Counted from the first letter of the stretch, positions 8,822-17,747 are shown. The stretch: DNA of 64,000 nucleotides from Faecalibacterium duncaniae (GCF_010509575.1 NZ_CP048437.1:2542001-2606000); one strand, 5' to 3'. A program made the numbers and translations. The notes: generated by a model from the sequence alone, not told the origin.

Positions 8822-8936
8822 AATCATACTCTCCTTTTGACAAATTGATGCCATTGGCAGGGGGTGTCCTGCCGTTTGCATTGACCGGCTGCGCCGCTCT
8901 CTTCCGCGCCACGCCGGTACTACCACGCATAATTTT

Positions 8937-8965
8937 ATTATAGAGAACCTTGGCGGAATTTGCAA
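8937..8965 (-). promoter_or_regulatory. Promoter of the NifU-like/GGGtGRT operon
   Basis: Minus strand: -35 TTGCAA, 17-nt spacer, -10 TATAAT, leaving a leader of about 105 nt. No known riboswitch fold was recognised in that leader. Confidence 0.75.
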
Positions 8966-9097
8966 GACGTTTTGCGGATTTTTTCACAAGCATTTTTAAC
9001 GGTTATTTGTTACTAACTAGCACTTTCACCGCTTTCGCCGCCCAGTTCGTCACATTTCTATCATATTTGTCAAAAGGAATATCTTGCGCTGTCCGGT

Positions 9098-10318
9098 TCA
9101 GTTTTTTCTGGGCAGCTGTTGGGCCCTGACAGGCCGGAGCGCCCAGATGCACACAAAGCCCGCCGCCGCGCCTGCCATAGCCAGCCAGTGCCGCCCGGTG
9201 GCAAGACCCCACAGGTTCGCCGCAAAGGGGAAGGCAAGGCTGCCCACGCTCTGTCCCAGCGCCAGAAAGCCGTAGTTCACCCCGGCATGGGGCAGGCCGA
9301 ACAGGTCGGTGGAGAGGGAAGGCAGCACCGCCGCCAGCGCCGAATAACAGAAGGTAAGCCCTGCGTACACAGCCACAACGAGCCACCCCTGCGCGAACAG
9401 GAAGACCGCCGAAAGCCCCAGCGACACGCCGAACAGGATCAGGTCAGTGGGGCGGCGGCCGATCCGGTCGCTGAGCAGGGGCATCAGCAAGCGGCCCGCC
9501 GCGCTGCCCACGCTGCCCAGCACCACGCTCCACAGGGCAGCGCCCTCGTCCAGGCCCCGCTCCATGCCCAGCTTTAAGATGATGGGGCTGAACAGCAGCA
9601 CCGCCGGGGTGGAAAAGCAGACCGCCCCGGCACAGAGCCAGTATTGTTTTGTTCTGAGCATCTGCAGCGGGGCAAGGTCGAGGGACGGGGTGCCTTTTCC
9701 CCTGCCCTGCTCCTCGGGCTTCTGCTTTGCCGGAGGCGGGTCGGTGAGCAGGGCACTGCCCACCAGGCAGACCGGCAGCGTGAGTGCCCCCAGCGCCCAG
9801 AACGCCCCCCGGATCCCCTGCACCGGGCCAAATCCCTTCAGCGCCGTGCGGACAAATCCGGTCAGGAACGCACCGCTCAGGCCAACCGCGCCGCCAATGA
9901 CCCCCGTGGCAAGACCCTTGCGCCCGGCGTACCATTTCTGGGCGCAGGACTGGATGGACGGGTAGAGAAACGCCGTGCCCAGCCCCGCCGGAATGCTGAA
10001 CACTGCCCAAAACCATGCCCCCTTTTCCCCAGGCAGGAGGGCCGCCGCAAAGAACCCGCCGCAGAGCAGGCCGGTGCCCCACAGCGCCGCGCAGCGCGGG
10101 CCTTTTTTATCCTGCAAAAAACCACCGATGACGCATCCCACCCCGAACGCTGCGATCAGGATGCCGAACGCATAGCCCGCGCCGTCCTCGGTCAGGCTGA
10201 ACTCGTCCATCACCGGCTGCTGGAACACGCCCCACGCCGCAGGCAGGCCCGTCAGGATCTGAATGGCCGCCCCCGCCGCCAGGATCGCCCAGGGGTGGCG
10301 CGCTGTAAACTGCTTCAT
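9098..10318 (-). CDS. MFS transporter, oxalate/formate antiporter (OFA) type
   Basis: 406 residues, about 12 hydrophobic segments. The N-terminal half has the LTGLPAAWGVFQQPV segment and GFLQDKKGPR loop typical of OFA-family carriers; the second half repeats the pattern with LSDRIGRR. The ATG at 10318 is preferred because GAGGTGAT lies 7 nt upstream, inside the slightly longer GTG-initiated frame. It is monocistronic. OFA carriers exchange small mono- and dicarboxylates; substrate is not predictable here. The 9001-9097 stretch downstream holds nothing recognisable. Confidence 0.85.
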   Translation of the reverse strand: MKQFTARHPWAILAAGAAIQILTGLPAAWGVFQQPVMDEFSLTEDGAGYAFGILIAAFGVGCVIGGFLQDKKGPRCAALWGTGLLCGGFFAAALLPGEKGAWFWAVFSIPAGLGTAFLYPSIQSCAQKWYAGRKGLATGVIGGAVGLSGAFLTGFVRTALKGFGPVQGIRGAFWALGALTLPVCLVGSALLTDPPPAKQKPEEQGRGKGTPSLDLAPLQMLRTKQYWLCAGAVCFSTPAVLLFSPIILKLGMERGLDEGAALWSVVLGSVGSAAGRLLMPLLSDRIGRRPTDLILFGVSLGLSAVFLFAQGWLVVAVYAGLTFCYSALAAVLPSLSTDLFGLPHAGVNYGFLALGQSVGSLAFPFAANLWGLATGRHWLAMAGAAAGFVCIWALRPVRAQQLPRKN

Positions 10319-10357
10319 CTGTTTTATCACCTCGTTCTGTCAGTGTGCCCTTTTTCA

Positions 10358-10385
10358 TTGACAAAACGGCATGATTCTTTATAAT
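10358..10385 (+). promoter_or_regulatory. Putative hisS promoter
   Basis: -35 TTGACA, 16-nt spacer, -10 TATAAT. Transcription would begin near 10392 and run through the repeat at 10409-10541 before hisS, a leader of about 175 nt. Confidence 0.65.
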
Positions 10386-10408
10386 TATAGATACGTTATA
10401 TCAATATT

Positions 10409-10541
10409 AACCTCTCAGTCTCGCTTCGCTCGCCAGCTCCCCTAGTAGGGGAGCCTCTGGCGAAACCGGAAACTTTGTGAGGACTGCCAAGGCCTCCCCT
10501 ATCAGGGGAGGTGGCACGCCGTCAGGCGTGACGGAGGGGTT
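10409..10541 (+). repeat. MITE-like palindromic interspersed repeat
   Basis: About 133 bp with related ends (AACCTCTCAGTC on the left; the reverse complement of the right end is AACCCCTCCGTC). It contains two internal hairpins, CTCCCCTAGTAGGGGAG and CTCCCCTATCAGGGGAG. It encodes nothing. A related element occurs at 52620-52752. Confidence 0.7.
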
Positions 10542-10566
10542 TAACTTTCAGAAAGAGGAACCAACT

Positions 10567-11808
10567 ATGAAATCACAGGCATTGAAGGGTATGCGCGACC
10601 TGCTGCCCGCTGAGCAGACCCTGCGCGACTACATCCAGGGCAAGATCCTGGAGACCTACCGTGCTTCCGGCTTTGAGCGCATCTCCACCCCCATGCTGGA
10701 GGATATGGAGAACCTGGACAAATCCGACGGCGGCGACAACCTGAACCTCATCTTCAAGGTGATGAAGCGTGGAGACAAGCTGACCAGCGCGCTGGGATCC
10801 GGCGACCCCAAGCAGCTCTCCGACATGGGCCTGCGCTATGATCTGACCCTGCCCCTGAGCCGTTTCTACGCTGCCAACAAGGACAAGCTCCCCCACCCCT
10901 TCAAGGTCATCCAGACCGACCGCGTGTTCCGCGCCGAGCGCCCCCAGAAGGGCCGCCTGCGCGAGTTTGTCCAGTGCGACATCGACATTCTGGGCGACGA
11001 GAGCCCCAACGCAGAGGTGGAGCTGATCGATGTGACCGCCCGTGCCCTGCTGGGCATCGGCTTTACCGGCTTCACCGTGAACATCAATGACCGCCGCATC
11101 CTGCACGGAATGCTGGAGAGCATGGGCTTTGCCGCCGACACACTGGACTCTGTCTGCATCACCTTCGACAAGATGGACAAGATCGGTGCCGAGGGCGTGA
11201 AGGCCGAGCTGACCGAGAAGCAGCTGCCCGAAGCTGCCATCAACGCGCTGGCCGATTTCATTGCCGCCGGTGATGTGACACTGGAGTCCGTAGCTTCCCG
11301 CTGTGCCGACCCCGCCATTGCCGATGACCTGAAGTATGTGCTGGCCACCGCAAAGGCCATGGCCAACGGCCGCTTCGATGTGGCCTACTGCCCCAGCCTG
11401 GTGCGCGGCCAGGGCTACTACACCGGCATGGTGTTTGAGATCACCTGCCCGCAGTTCAGCGGTGCAGTGGCTGGCGGCGGCCGCTACGACAACATGATCG
11501 GCAAGTTCCTGGGCACAAAGGTGCCCGCCGTGGGCTTCTCCATCGGCTTCGAGCGCGTCTGCGGCATCCTGCTGGAGCAGGGTTATCAGATCCCCGGTGC
11601 CAAGCAGAAGATTGCCCTGCTCTACAACAGCGATGTGGACTTCCCCGCCGTGCTGGCCAAAGCCGCACAGCTGCGCGACACCTACAACGTCACCGTTCTG
11701 CCTCAGGCCAAGAAGCTGGGCAAGCAGCTGGGCCAGCTGGAGGCTTCCGGTTTCGCCGGTGCCGCCTTTATGGACAAGGATGAGGTAAAGATCTTCGCAC
11801 AGCAGTAA
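10567..11808 (+). CDS. hisS: Histidyl-tRNA synthetase
   Basis: 413 residues. Class II synthetase motif 2 is visible as VFRAERPQKGR; the histidine-binding LVRGQGYYTGMVFE block and motif 3 GFSIGFER follow, with an anticodon-binding domain at the C-terminus. It charges tRNA-His in the cytoplasm; tRNA-His itself lies about 6 kb downstream. The ATG at 10567 is chosen from AGAGGAA upstream and homology beginning at KGMRDLLP. The complete HisRS blocks argue against the HisZ paralogue. No T-box was recognised; the leader contains a MITE-like repeat instead. Confidence 0.92.
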   Translation: MKSQALKGMRDLLPAEQTLRDYIQGKILETYRASGFERISTPMLEDMENLDKSDGGDNLNLIFKVMKRGDKLTSALGSGDPKQLSDMGLRYDLTLPLSRFYAANKDKLPHPFKVIQTDRVFRAERPQKGRLREFVQCDIDILGDESPNAEVELIDVTARALLGIGFTGFTVNINDRRILHGMLESMGFAADTLDSVCITFDKMDKIGAEGVKAELTEKQLPEAAINALADFIAAGDVTLESVASRCADPAIADDLKYVLATAKAMANGRFDVAYCPSLVRGQGYYTGMVFEITCPQFSGAVAGGGRYDNMIGKFLGTKVPAVGFSIGFERVCGILLEQGYQIPGAKQKIALLYNSDVDFPAVLAKAAQLRDTYNVTVLPQAKKLGKQLGQLEASGFAGAAFMDKDEVKIFAQQ

Positions 11809-11813
11809 CAGAC

Positions 11814-11931
11814 GGGCGGCGGGAAGTTTCCCAAAGCAAGTGTCCGCTGGGGTGGGACCCTGTTGCCGCAGGCAATAGGGCGGGCGATGGAATGGCCCGT
11901 TTCACTTGCGCGGGAAAGCTTCCCGCTGCCC
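11814..11931 (+). other. Long imperfect inverted repeat downstream of hisS
   Basis: Arms 11814-11842 and 11903-11931 pair almost throughout, with a 60-nt apical region that itself contains GC-rich pairs. It lies immediately after the hisS stop and before the terminator, so it is transcribed as the hisS 3' end. It could be a structured RNA or the remains of a repeat. Confidence 0.55.
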
Positions 11932-11950
11932 TTTGCAACAGCATATATAA

Positions 11951-11993
11951 ACAAAGCCCTCTCAGCCGATTTGGCCGGGAGGGCTTTGTTTTG
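11951..11993 (+). terminator. Bidirectional terminator between hisS and the M32 gene
   Basis: A stem of about 12 bp built on ACAAAGCCCTC with GAGGGCTTTGT. T-rich tails on both sides (TTTTGTG on plus, TTTATATATG on minus) fit two convergent genes. Confidence 0.8.
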
Positions 11994-12003
11994 TGCGGGT
12001 TAA

Positions 12004-13500
12004 TTACAGGTTGTACAGTTCCGCATACTTTTTGGTCAGATAATCCAGATAGTAGTGTGCATCAAAGGTGCCGCAGGCGTTTCTGACGACCTCAGCAGGC
12101 TCCAGCAGGTGGCCGTACTGGTGCACCTTTTCCCGCAGCCAGCCGGTGACGGCGGAGAGATCCCCGTGGGCCACGCCGCCGTATACATCGAATTCCTGCT
12201 CCATATTGTGGAGCATCTGGGCACCGTAGGCGTTGCCCAGAGCGTAAGACGGGAAGTAGCCGAAGGAACCGCCCGACCAGTGTCTGTCCTGCAGGCAGCC
12301 CTCGCGGTCATTGGGAACCTCCACGCCCAGATACTCCTTGTACAGCTCTGCCCACGCGGCAGGGACCTCCTTTGCCGTCAGGGTGCCCGCAATGAGCTGC
12401 TTCTCGATCTCGTACCGCACCATGACGTGCAGGCAGTAGGTCAGCTCATCGGACTCGGTGCGGATGAGGCTGGGCTCCACCTTGTTCACAGCGCGGTAGA
12501 ACTGCTCCGCAGTCACATTTCCCAGCTGTGCGGGGAAGAATTCCTGCACCTTGGGATAGATGGCCCCGATAAAGGCGCGGGAACGTCCGATGAGGTTCTC
12601 GTAGAAGCGGGACTGGCTCTCGTGCACGCCCATGGACACCCCGCCGGTCAGGCAGGTGTACTGCAGGTCATCCCGGATGCCCAGCTCATACAGAGCATGG
12701 CCGCCCTCGTGGAGAACGGAGTACATCGAGGAGGCCACATTGTGCAAGTCGTAGTTGGTGGTGATGCGGACATCCTTGTTGTTGAACTCCAGCGTAAAGG
12801 GGTGTTCGGTCTCACCCAGGCCGCAGTGGCCCCGGTCCAGACCCATGACCTCCATGAGATAGTCCGCAAACGCCTTCTGCTGCTCGACCGGATATTCCAG
12901 ATGCAGGAAGCTGTCATCGATCTGGGGCTTCTCGCCGATGGCCCGGATGAGGGGCACCAGACCCTTGCGCAGGGTGTCAAAGAACACGTCCAGCTGTTGG
13001 GTGTCCACGCCCCGCTCATACTCGTTCAGCAGGGCATCGTAGGGCGCTTTTTCCGCATCATAATAGCCCGCGAACTTCCGGTTATACTCCACCAGCTCCT
13101 GCAGGATGGGGCAGAAGGAGGCAAAGTCGTTTTCTTCCTTGGCCTTGTGCCAGACATCACTGGCGCGGTTGGTCAGCTCGCTGTATGCCATATACTCCTC
13201 GGCGGGGATGCGGGTGAGCTGCCGGCAGCTGCGGTGCAGCTCTTCCACCTCGCGGCGGTGGAGGGTGTCCAGCGTCTCCCGCCGGGCATAGAGCTCCTCC
13301 ACCAGTGCAAGGGTCTCGGGGGCGGTCATCAGCTTCTGCAGTTCACCGGCCAGAATGCTCAGAGCCACACCCCGGCCCTCGGCCGTGTTCTTGGGGGCCA
13401 CGGTCACAGCGTCCAGATACAGGCTGTTGGAGGCGCAGTTGTAGGCGTACAGCTTCTTCTGCAGGGTCTCCAGCGCCCGCAGCTTCTCATTTTGTTCCAT
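12004..13500 (-). CDS. Metallocarboxypeptidase, M32 family
   Basis: 498 residues, the usual family length. The zinc site HEGGHALYE (about residue 265) matches the M32 HExxH motif, with a downstream Glu in HESQSRFYEN and the family's QDRHWSGGSFGYFPSYALG block. It is cytoplasmic with no signal peptide, and would remove C-terminal residues from peptides. The start is ATG at 13500 with AAAGGAG upstream. It ends a minus-strand run with the phosphoesterase and the BMP-like gene; spacing (17 and 29 nt) suggests one transcript. Confidence 0.92.
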   Translation of the reverse strand: MEQNEKLRALETLQKKLYAYNCASNSLYLDAVTVAPKNTAEGRGVALSILAGELQKLMTAPETLALVEELYARRETLDTLHRREVEELHRSCRQLTRIPAEEYMAYSELTNRASDVWHKAKEENDFASFCPILQELVEYNRKFAGYYDAEKAPYDALLNEYERGVDTQQLDVFFDTLRKGLVPLIRAIGEKPQIDDSFLHLEYPVEQQKAFADYLMEVMGLDRGHCGLGETEHPFTLEFNNKDVRITTNYDLHNVASSMYSVLHEGGHALYELGIRDDLQYTCLTGGVSMGVHESQSRFYENLIGRSRAFIGAIYPKVQEFFPAQLGNVTAEQFYRAVNKVEPSLIRTESDELTYCLHVMVRYEIEKQLIAGTLTAKEVPAAWAELYKEYLGVEVPNDREGCLQDRHWSGGSFGYFPSYALGNAYGAQMLHNMEQEFDVYGGVAHGDLSAVTGWLREKVHQYGHLLEPAEVVRNACGTFDAHYYLDYLTKKYAELYNL

Positions 13501-13517
13501 TGGGAGTTTCTCCTTTT

Positions 13518-14180
13518 TCAGTTTTTGGTGGGAAATGCCGGGTCATTCCAGAAAAAGCGCTTCCGGGCCACCGGGTCCGGGTCCGGGATCTCAAACGTAT
13601 AGCGCTCCGTTGCATTGATGACCGTGGTCTGGCCGTGGGTGCACACCCGGGGCAGATTGGCATTATAGCTCAGGTGGACATGTCCGTGCACGAACCACTT
13701 AGGCTGGTACTCCTCCAGCAGGTCGTTGAAGCAGGCAAAGCCCTTATGGGCCCGGTCGTTGCCATCGTTCAGGCCGGCCGCCGGGGAATGGGTCAGCAGC
13801 AGGTCGATGCCGCCCGCCCGGTGGGCCTTGAACCAGAGCCGCCGCATCCGGCGGCGCATTTCCTTCTCCGTGTACTGGAAGGTCTCCTCGCAGTTGTAGC
13901 GGATGCTGCCGCCCAGCCCCATGATGCGCAGCCCTTTCCAGACATACACCTGATCGTCCACACAGATGCAGCCGCCCGGCTCGCCCTCCGTGCGGTAGGA
14001 GCCATCGTGGTTGCCGTGGACATACAAAATGGGGGCCGCCGTAAAATTTGTTATATATTCGAGGTATTTTTTTGGCAGATCCCCGCAGGAGAGGATCAGA
14101 TCGACCCCAGCCAGGCGTTCCCGGGAGCAATAGTCCCACAGCGCCTTGGAGGGGGTATCGGAAATTGCAAGTATCTTCAC
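13518..14180 (-). CDS. Metallophosphoesterase (calcineurin-like)
   Basis: 220 residues from a GTG at 14180 (VKILAISDT). The open frame extends upstream but homology starts here, and CGGAG lies 10 nt before the GTG. Visible metal ligands are SD near the N-terminus, SCGDLP, the GNHDGS motif, and later LLTHSPAAG and VHGHVH. It is a small cytoplasmic phosphoesterase of the YfcE/MPP class. Substrate is unknown. Confidence 0.85.
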   Translation of the reverse strand: MKILAISDTPSKALWDYCSRERLAGVDLILSCGDLPKKYLEYITNFTAAPILYVHGNHDGSYRTEGEPGGCICVDDQVYVWKGLRIMGLGGSIRYNCEETFQYTEKEMRRRMRRLWFKAHRAGGIDLLLTHSPAAGLNDGNDRAHKGFACFNDLLEEYQPKWFVHGHVHLSYNANLPRVCTHGQTTVINATERYTFEIPDPDPVARKRFFWNDPAFPTKN

Positions 14181-14209
14181 GTCCGCAACACTCCGTTCTG
14201 TCGAGCTTT

Positions 14210-16135
14210 TTACAGTGTCGTCTCTTTCAGGCTGCTCAGGCCGTTGATCTCCAGCAGGCCCAGCGTTCTGACATCCAGCTGATCGTACCGGGGCAGGCTG
14301 CCCTCCACACACTCGCCCAGCCAGTCCATCTCCATCAGTTCCTTGGGGGTGTAGGTGTCTGCAGTGGGTGCCTTGGGGATATGCCCCTGCGCAAAGATGC
14401 CCGCCGGGAAGATGGGGAACTCGTTGGCCGCAAGGTTCTTTTCCAGCAGATCGAGCAGCTGCTGCGTGCCCTTGGGCAGGGTCTCGTAGTAATCCAGCCG
14501 CTCCGCGTCACTGCGGAAGCCCCACCAGTAGTTGATGGCCTTGCCGCTGGAACCGCTGTCCCAGGTGCCCTCGAAGATGGAGCGGATGATGCCGATATAA
14601 AACACTTCCCACTTCCAGACCGGCAGCGCCACCGGCTGGATGCTGCCATCCGGCATCCGGCGGCACAGGCCGTATTCCCTGGCGCTGCCGGTGGGCTCAA
14701 AGGGGCTGCAGGCGTAGAACAGCTCGATATCCGGGCAGTCGGAGAAATCCAGCGGTTTCCCCGGCTCCTGCAGGCAGGCCCAGCGCAGCAGGATATGGCT
14801 GTTGGGCCGCACGGTGCGCAGGCCCCGGGCAAAGGCATTGACGGCCGCAGGCACACCGTAAACGGGGTTGGCCGCCACATAGCCCACCCGGTCGGTCAGA
14901 TTCAGGATACCCGCCAGCATTCCCAGCAGGTAGTTGGCCTCATAGGTGCGGGGGTAATAGGTGCGTACCAGCGGATGGGGCGCGTTCAGGCAGCAGTTCA
15001 GGAACCGGGTCTTGGGGTGCTGGGCCGCCACCTTGAGGCAGGCGGGCCGCATCCGGATGCTGGTGGTGAACACCACATCCGCGTTGTCGTGGGCCACCTC
15101 TTCCATGATCTGCTCCGCGTCCACCTCGGGGGAGACGTTTTCCCGGTTGGTGATGACGAGCCGGTCCGGGAATGCCTTTTTCAGGGCCTCGATCCCCTTT
15201 TCGTGGCCCCGCACCCAGGCGCTATTTTTAGCATTGTACTCGTGCAGGAACACCACCTTGAGCTGGCTGGGCTTGCTGAAGATGTTCAGCTTGTTCAGCA
15301 GCGGTTCACTGCCGGGCTTTGGCTCCAGCGAAAGCTCCACGGCGTGGGGCTCCGTCAGGATCTTGATCTCATCCCACAGCTTGGCCAGGTTTTCCCGCAC
15401 CTGGCTGGGGGTGGACTGGCAGGCATCCGAATACCGGTAGACCGAGAGGTACACCAGCAGCGCGTCGCCCGGGGTCAGCCCCAGGGCGGAGCCGCCCAGC
15501 GCATAGAACTGCTGGCTGAACATGGTATACAGGGCCGAGAAGTTCAGCCGGTCGTCATCCGACCATACCTCGCTGGCGGCCTTGCAGACCAGTGTCTGCA
15601 GCTTTGCATAGCCGCCCAGCCGGGAGAACCGGACATTGTTGATCTTGCTCAGCTTATAAAAATCAAGAAACTCGTAATAGATCTTGTTTTCCAGCGTGTC
15701 GTTCCGGGCCGGAACAAGCCGGGTGACCGTGCCCGGAATGGTGACCGCCTCGTAGTATTTGAGGACAGACACCCGTTTGTTGCCCTCCTGCACATAGAAC
15801 TTGTTCAGGTATTCGTAGGCAATGATGGGGGTGTGGATGCCCTCTTCCAGATGGGCCTCGCAGAGATTCGACCACTTGACGGCAAACTCGGTGTCCTCTT
15901 CCAGCAGGGGCATAAAGTTGGCCGCAAAGGCTGTGTGCCGTCCGCTGGTCTTGGTGCCCACAATGCTCTCGGCGGGGATATCCACCAGCCCCAGCGGCTC
16001 CTGGGCAACGATGTTCACCCCGTTCAGGATATCATCCAGCACCGCAAGGTACGGCGACTGGCCGCGCGCCACACAGGCACGGTAGGCACGCTGGCCCGCG
16101 CGCAGGGCGCTTCTATAATCTTCTATCATGGCCAT
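14210..16135 (-). CDS. Cytosolic BMP/PnrA-like ligand-binding protein with a ParB-like N-terminal segment
   Basis: 641 residues. The C-terminal half resembles the BMP-family periplasmic binding fold (VVFLHEYNAKNSAWVRGHEKG, VGYVAANPVYGVPAAVNAFA, WDSGSSGKAINYWWG). There is no signal peptide or lipobox. Residues about 100-142 contain a ParB/sulfiredoxin-like pattern, HTPIIAYEYLNKFYVQEGNK followed by RVSV. This suggests an intracellular sensor of a nucleoside-like ligand rather than a transport receptor. The ATG at 16135 has AAGGGAG 7 nt upstream. A possible extended -10 (TGTTATACT) lies upstream on the minus strand. Domain order is seen; function is inferred. Confidence 0.75.
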   Translation of the reverse strand: MAMIEDYRSALRAGQRAYRACVARGQSPYLAVLDDILNGVNIVAQEPLGLVDIPAESIVGTKTSGRHTAFAANFMPLLEEDTEFAVKWSNLCEAHLEEGIHTPIIAYEYLNKFYVQEGNKRVSVLKYYEAVTIPGTVTRLVPARNDTLENKIYYEFLDFYKLSKINNVRFSRLGGYAKLQTLVCKAASEVWSDDDRLNFSALYTMFSQQFYALGGSALGLTPGDALLVYLSVYRYSDACQSTPSQVRENLAKLWDEIKILTEPHAVELSLEPKPGSEPLLNKLNIFSKPSQLKVVFLHEYNAKNSAWVRGHEKGIEALKKAFPDRLVITNRENVSPEVDAEQIMEEVAHDNADVVFTTSIRMRPACLKVAAQHPKTRFLNCCLNAPHPLVRTYYPRTYEANYLLGMLAGILNLTDRVGYVAANPVYGVPAAVNAFARGLRTVRPNSHILLRWACLQEPGKPLDFSDCPDIELFYACSPFEPTGSAREYGLCRRMPDGSIQPVALPVWKWEVFYIGIIRSIFEGTWDSGSSGKAINYWWGFRSDAERLDYYETLPKGTQQLLDLLEKNLAANEFPIFPAGIFAQGHIPKAPTADTYTPKELMEMDWLGECVEGSLPRYDQLDVRTLGLLEINGLSSLKETTL

Positions 16136-16263
16136 AGCAGAACTCCCTTCTTCAATGGCTCCTGTTTTCCTTTCCCGGCCCGCGCCGCCGTGTTTGCGGC
16201 ACAGGTCTAAGGACAGTATAACATGAAATTCGGATTTATGGGAGACTTTCTCCGGCAAAGGTG

Positions 16264-16292
16264 TTGATTTACAGAATTTTTTCAGGTACGAT
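16264..16292 (+). promoter_or_regulatory. Putative promoter of DUF1643-PAP2
   Basis: -35 TTGATT, 17-nt spacer, -10 TACGAT, about 35 nt before the DUF1643 ATG, in the divergent intergenic region. Confidence 0.45.
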
Positions 16293-16325
16293 AAATAGGA
16301 AACCATATTTGTGAGGTACATTTTC

Positions 16326-16889
16326 ATGCAGACTGAACAGCTGCCCCGCCTGGAAGCGGGGGAATACCCCGGCGGCATCTGGTACTACGAGCCCCACACC
16401 TACCTGCCCTACCGCTATGTGCTGGGCCGGGTAGGCAGGCACCCGCTGGTGTGCATCGGCATCAACCCCAGCACCGCCCAGCCCGGCGCGCTGGACCCCA
16501 CCTTAAAGAGTGTGGAGCGGCTGGCCAACGCCAACGGCTTTGACAGCTGGATCATGTTCAACGTATATCCCCAGCGCGCCACCGACCCCAACGACATGGA
16601 CCGGGTGCCGGACCGCGCCCTCTGCGACGAGAACCTGCGCTGGCTGCGGGCCGTTCTGGCCGAGACCGAGCCCACCATGTGGGCCGCATGGGGCACCCTG
16701 ATCGAAAAGCGGGACTACCTGCCCGGCCTGATGCGGGAGATGGTGGCCCTGACAAGAGAGCGGGACATCCCGTGGGTCACCTTTGGCAAGCGGAGCAAAA
16801 AGGGCCACCCCCATCACCCGCTCTACCTGCGCAAAGATTCCACACCCGAGCCGTTTGATGTTGAAAACTATCTGGACACCTGTTTTTGA
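16326..16889 (+). CDS. DUF1643 domain protein
   Basis: 187 residues with the DUF1643 hallmarks CIGINPSTA, the LANANGFDSWIMFNVYPQRA block, and a C-terminal FGKRSKKGHPHHPLY. The fold is related to uracil-DNA-glycosylase-like domains, but no biochemical role is established. The ATG at 16326 follows GAGGT by 8 nt; an in-frame GTG 15 nt upstream lacks such a site. It is followed after 12 nt by the PAP2 gene, so the two are likely co-transcribed. Confidence 0.85.
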   Translation: MQTEQLPRLEAGEYPGGIWYYEPHTYLPYRYVLGRVGRHPLVCIGINPSTAQPGALDPTLKSVERLANANGFDSWIMFNVYPQRATDPNDMDRVPDRALCDENLRWLRAVLAETEPTMWAAWGTLIEKRDYLPGLMREMVALTRERDIPWVTFGKRSKKGHPHHPLYLRKDSTPEPFDVENYLDTCF

Positions 16890-16901
16890 GGGAGGGATAC
16901 C

Positions 16902-17438
16902 ATGACCCCGGAACGCTACCAGGCCCTGCTGCGCTGGCTGGAGGCCCGCCCCGCCCTGAAAAAGCTGGTGATCGCCCTGAACCGCTGGCTGCCTGCCGTG
17001 CCCTTTGCCTGCTACCCTTTGCTGCTGGTGCTGCTGAATGTGCGGTGGTTCCGGCTGCTCTCCGCAAACCGCGCCGCCGCTCTGGATTTTATGCAGCTCA
17101 TTGCCCGGGCAGTCTTTGTGCCGGCCTTCGTCTTTCTGGGCGGCACGCTCCTGCGGGCCAGGCTGAACTTTCCCCGCCCGTATGAGCAGCCCGGCTTCAC
17201 GCCGCTGGTGCCCAAGGAGACCCACGGCAAGTCCTTCCCCTCTCGCCACGCCCTGAGCGCCGCCGTGCTGGCCGCTGTGTGGTGCTACTTCTACCCCGCC
17301 GCCGGGGCCTGCATGGTGGTGGTGGCCCTGCTCATCTGCGCCCTGCGGGTGCTTGCCGGGGCGCACTATGTCCGGGATGTGGCCGCCGGTGCTCTGCTCG
17401 GCTTTGCCCTTGGGGCCGCCGGAATGTGGCTGCTGTGA
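16902..17438 (+). CDS. PAP2-family membrane phosphatase
   Basis: 178 residues with several membrane helices and the three phosphatase motifs: ARLNFPRP (motif 1, Lys replaced by Ala/Arg context), PSRHALS (motif 2) and RVLAGAHYVRDV (motif 3 with catalytic His and Asp). It likely dephosphorylates a lipid phosphate such as undecaprenyl pyrophosphate or phosphatidyl phosphates at the outer face. ATG at 16902 with GGAGGG upstream. Confidence 0.85.
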   Translation: MTPERYQALLRWLEARPALKKLVIALNRWLPAVPFACYPLLLVLLNVRWFRLLSANRAAALDFMQLIARAVFVPAFVFLGGTLLRARLNFPRPYEQPGFTPLVPKETHGKSFPSRHALSAAVLAAVWCYFYPAAGACMVVVALLICALRVLAGAHYVRDVAAGALLGFALGAAGMWLL

Positions 17439-17488
17439 CCCCAAAATGCCCCCTGCGCCGGAAAATCCAAAAAAATTTGAAATTCCGC

Positions 17489-17517
17489 TTGACAGAAGCC
17501 TATGCGTATGGTATTAT
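17489..17517 (+). promoter_or_regulatory. tRNA-Arg/tRNA-His promoter
   Basis: -35 TTGACA, 17-nt spacer, -10 TATTAT, 65 nt upstream of tRNA-Arg. A near-identical upstream context precedes the tRNA-Leu promoter. Confidence 0.8.
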
Positions 17518-17581
17518 ACTTCTCGCAGCGTGTGCCGAACGCACACTGCCGCCAGATAAGTACCCCATGGGATAACAACGT

Positions 17582-17655
<74 letters not shown>

Positions 17656-17663
17656 TATTATGT

Positions 17664-17738
17664 GGTGCCTTTAGCGTAGTCGGTTAACGCGCCAGATTGT
17701 GGATCTGGAGACCGTGGGTTCGAGTCCCACAAGGCACC
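17664..17738 (+). tRNA. tRNA-His (anticodon GUG)
   Basis: Acceptor GTGCCTT with AAGGCAC, anticodon loop TTGTGGA, T-stem GTGGG with CCCAC. The extra G at 17664 pairs with C73 at 17738, the normal G-1 of tRNA-His. CCA is not encoded. Confidence 0.94.
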
Positions 17739-17747
17739 CTGCTAGAG

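Noticed and set aside
12055..13602. Long plus-strand open frame opposite the M32 peptidase
   Set aside because: Antisense shadow; the catalytic HEGGH and full-length family match lie on the minus strand.
17662..17739. tRNA-His seemed to lack the encoded G-1 residue
   Set aside because: A shifted acceptor alignment gave T at -1. With the T-stem joined directly to the acceptor strand, GTGCCTT pairs with AAGGCAC and G17664 pairs with C73, which is canonical.
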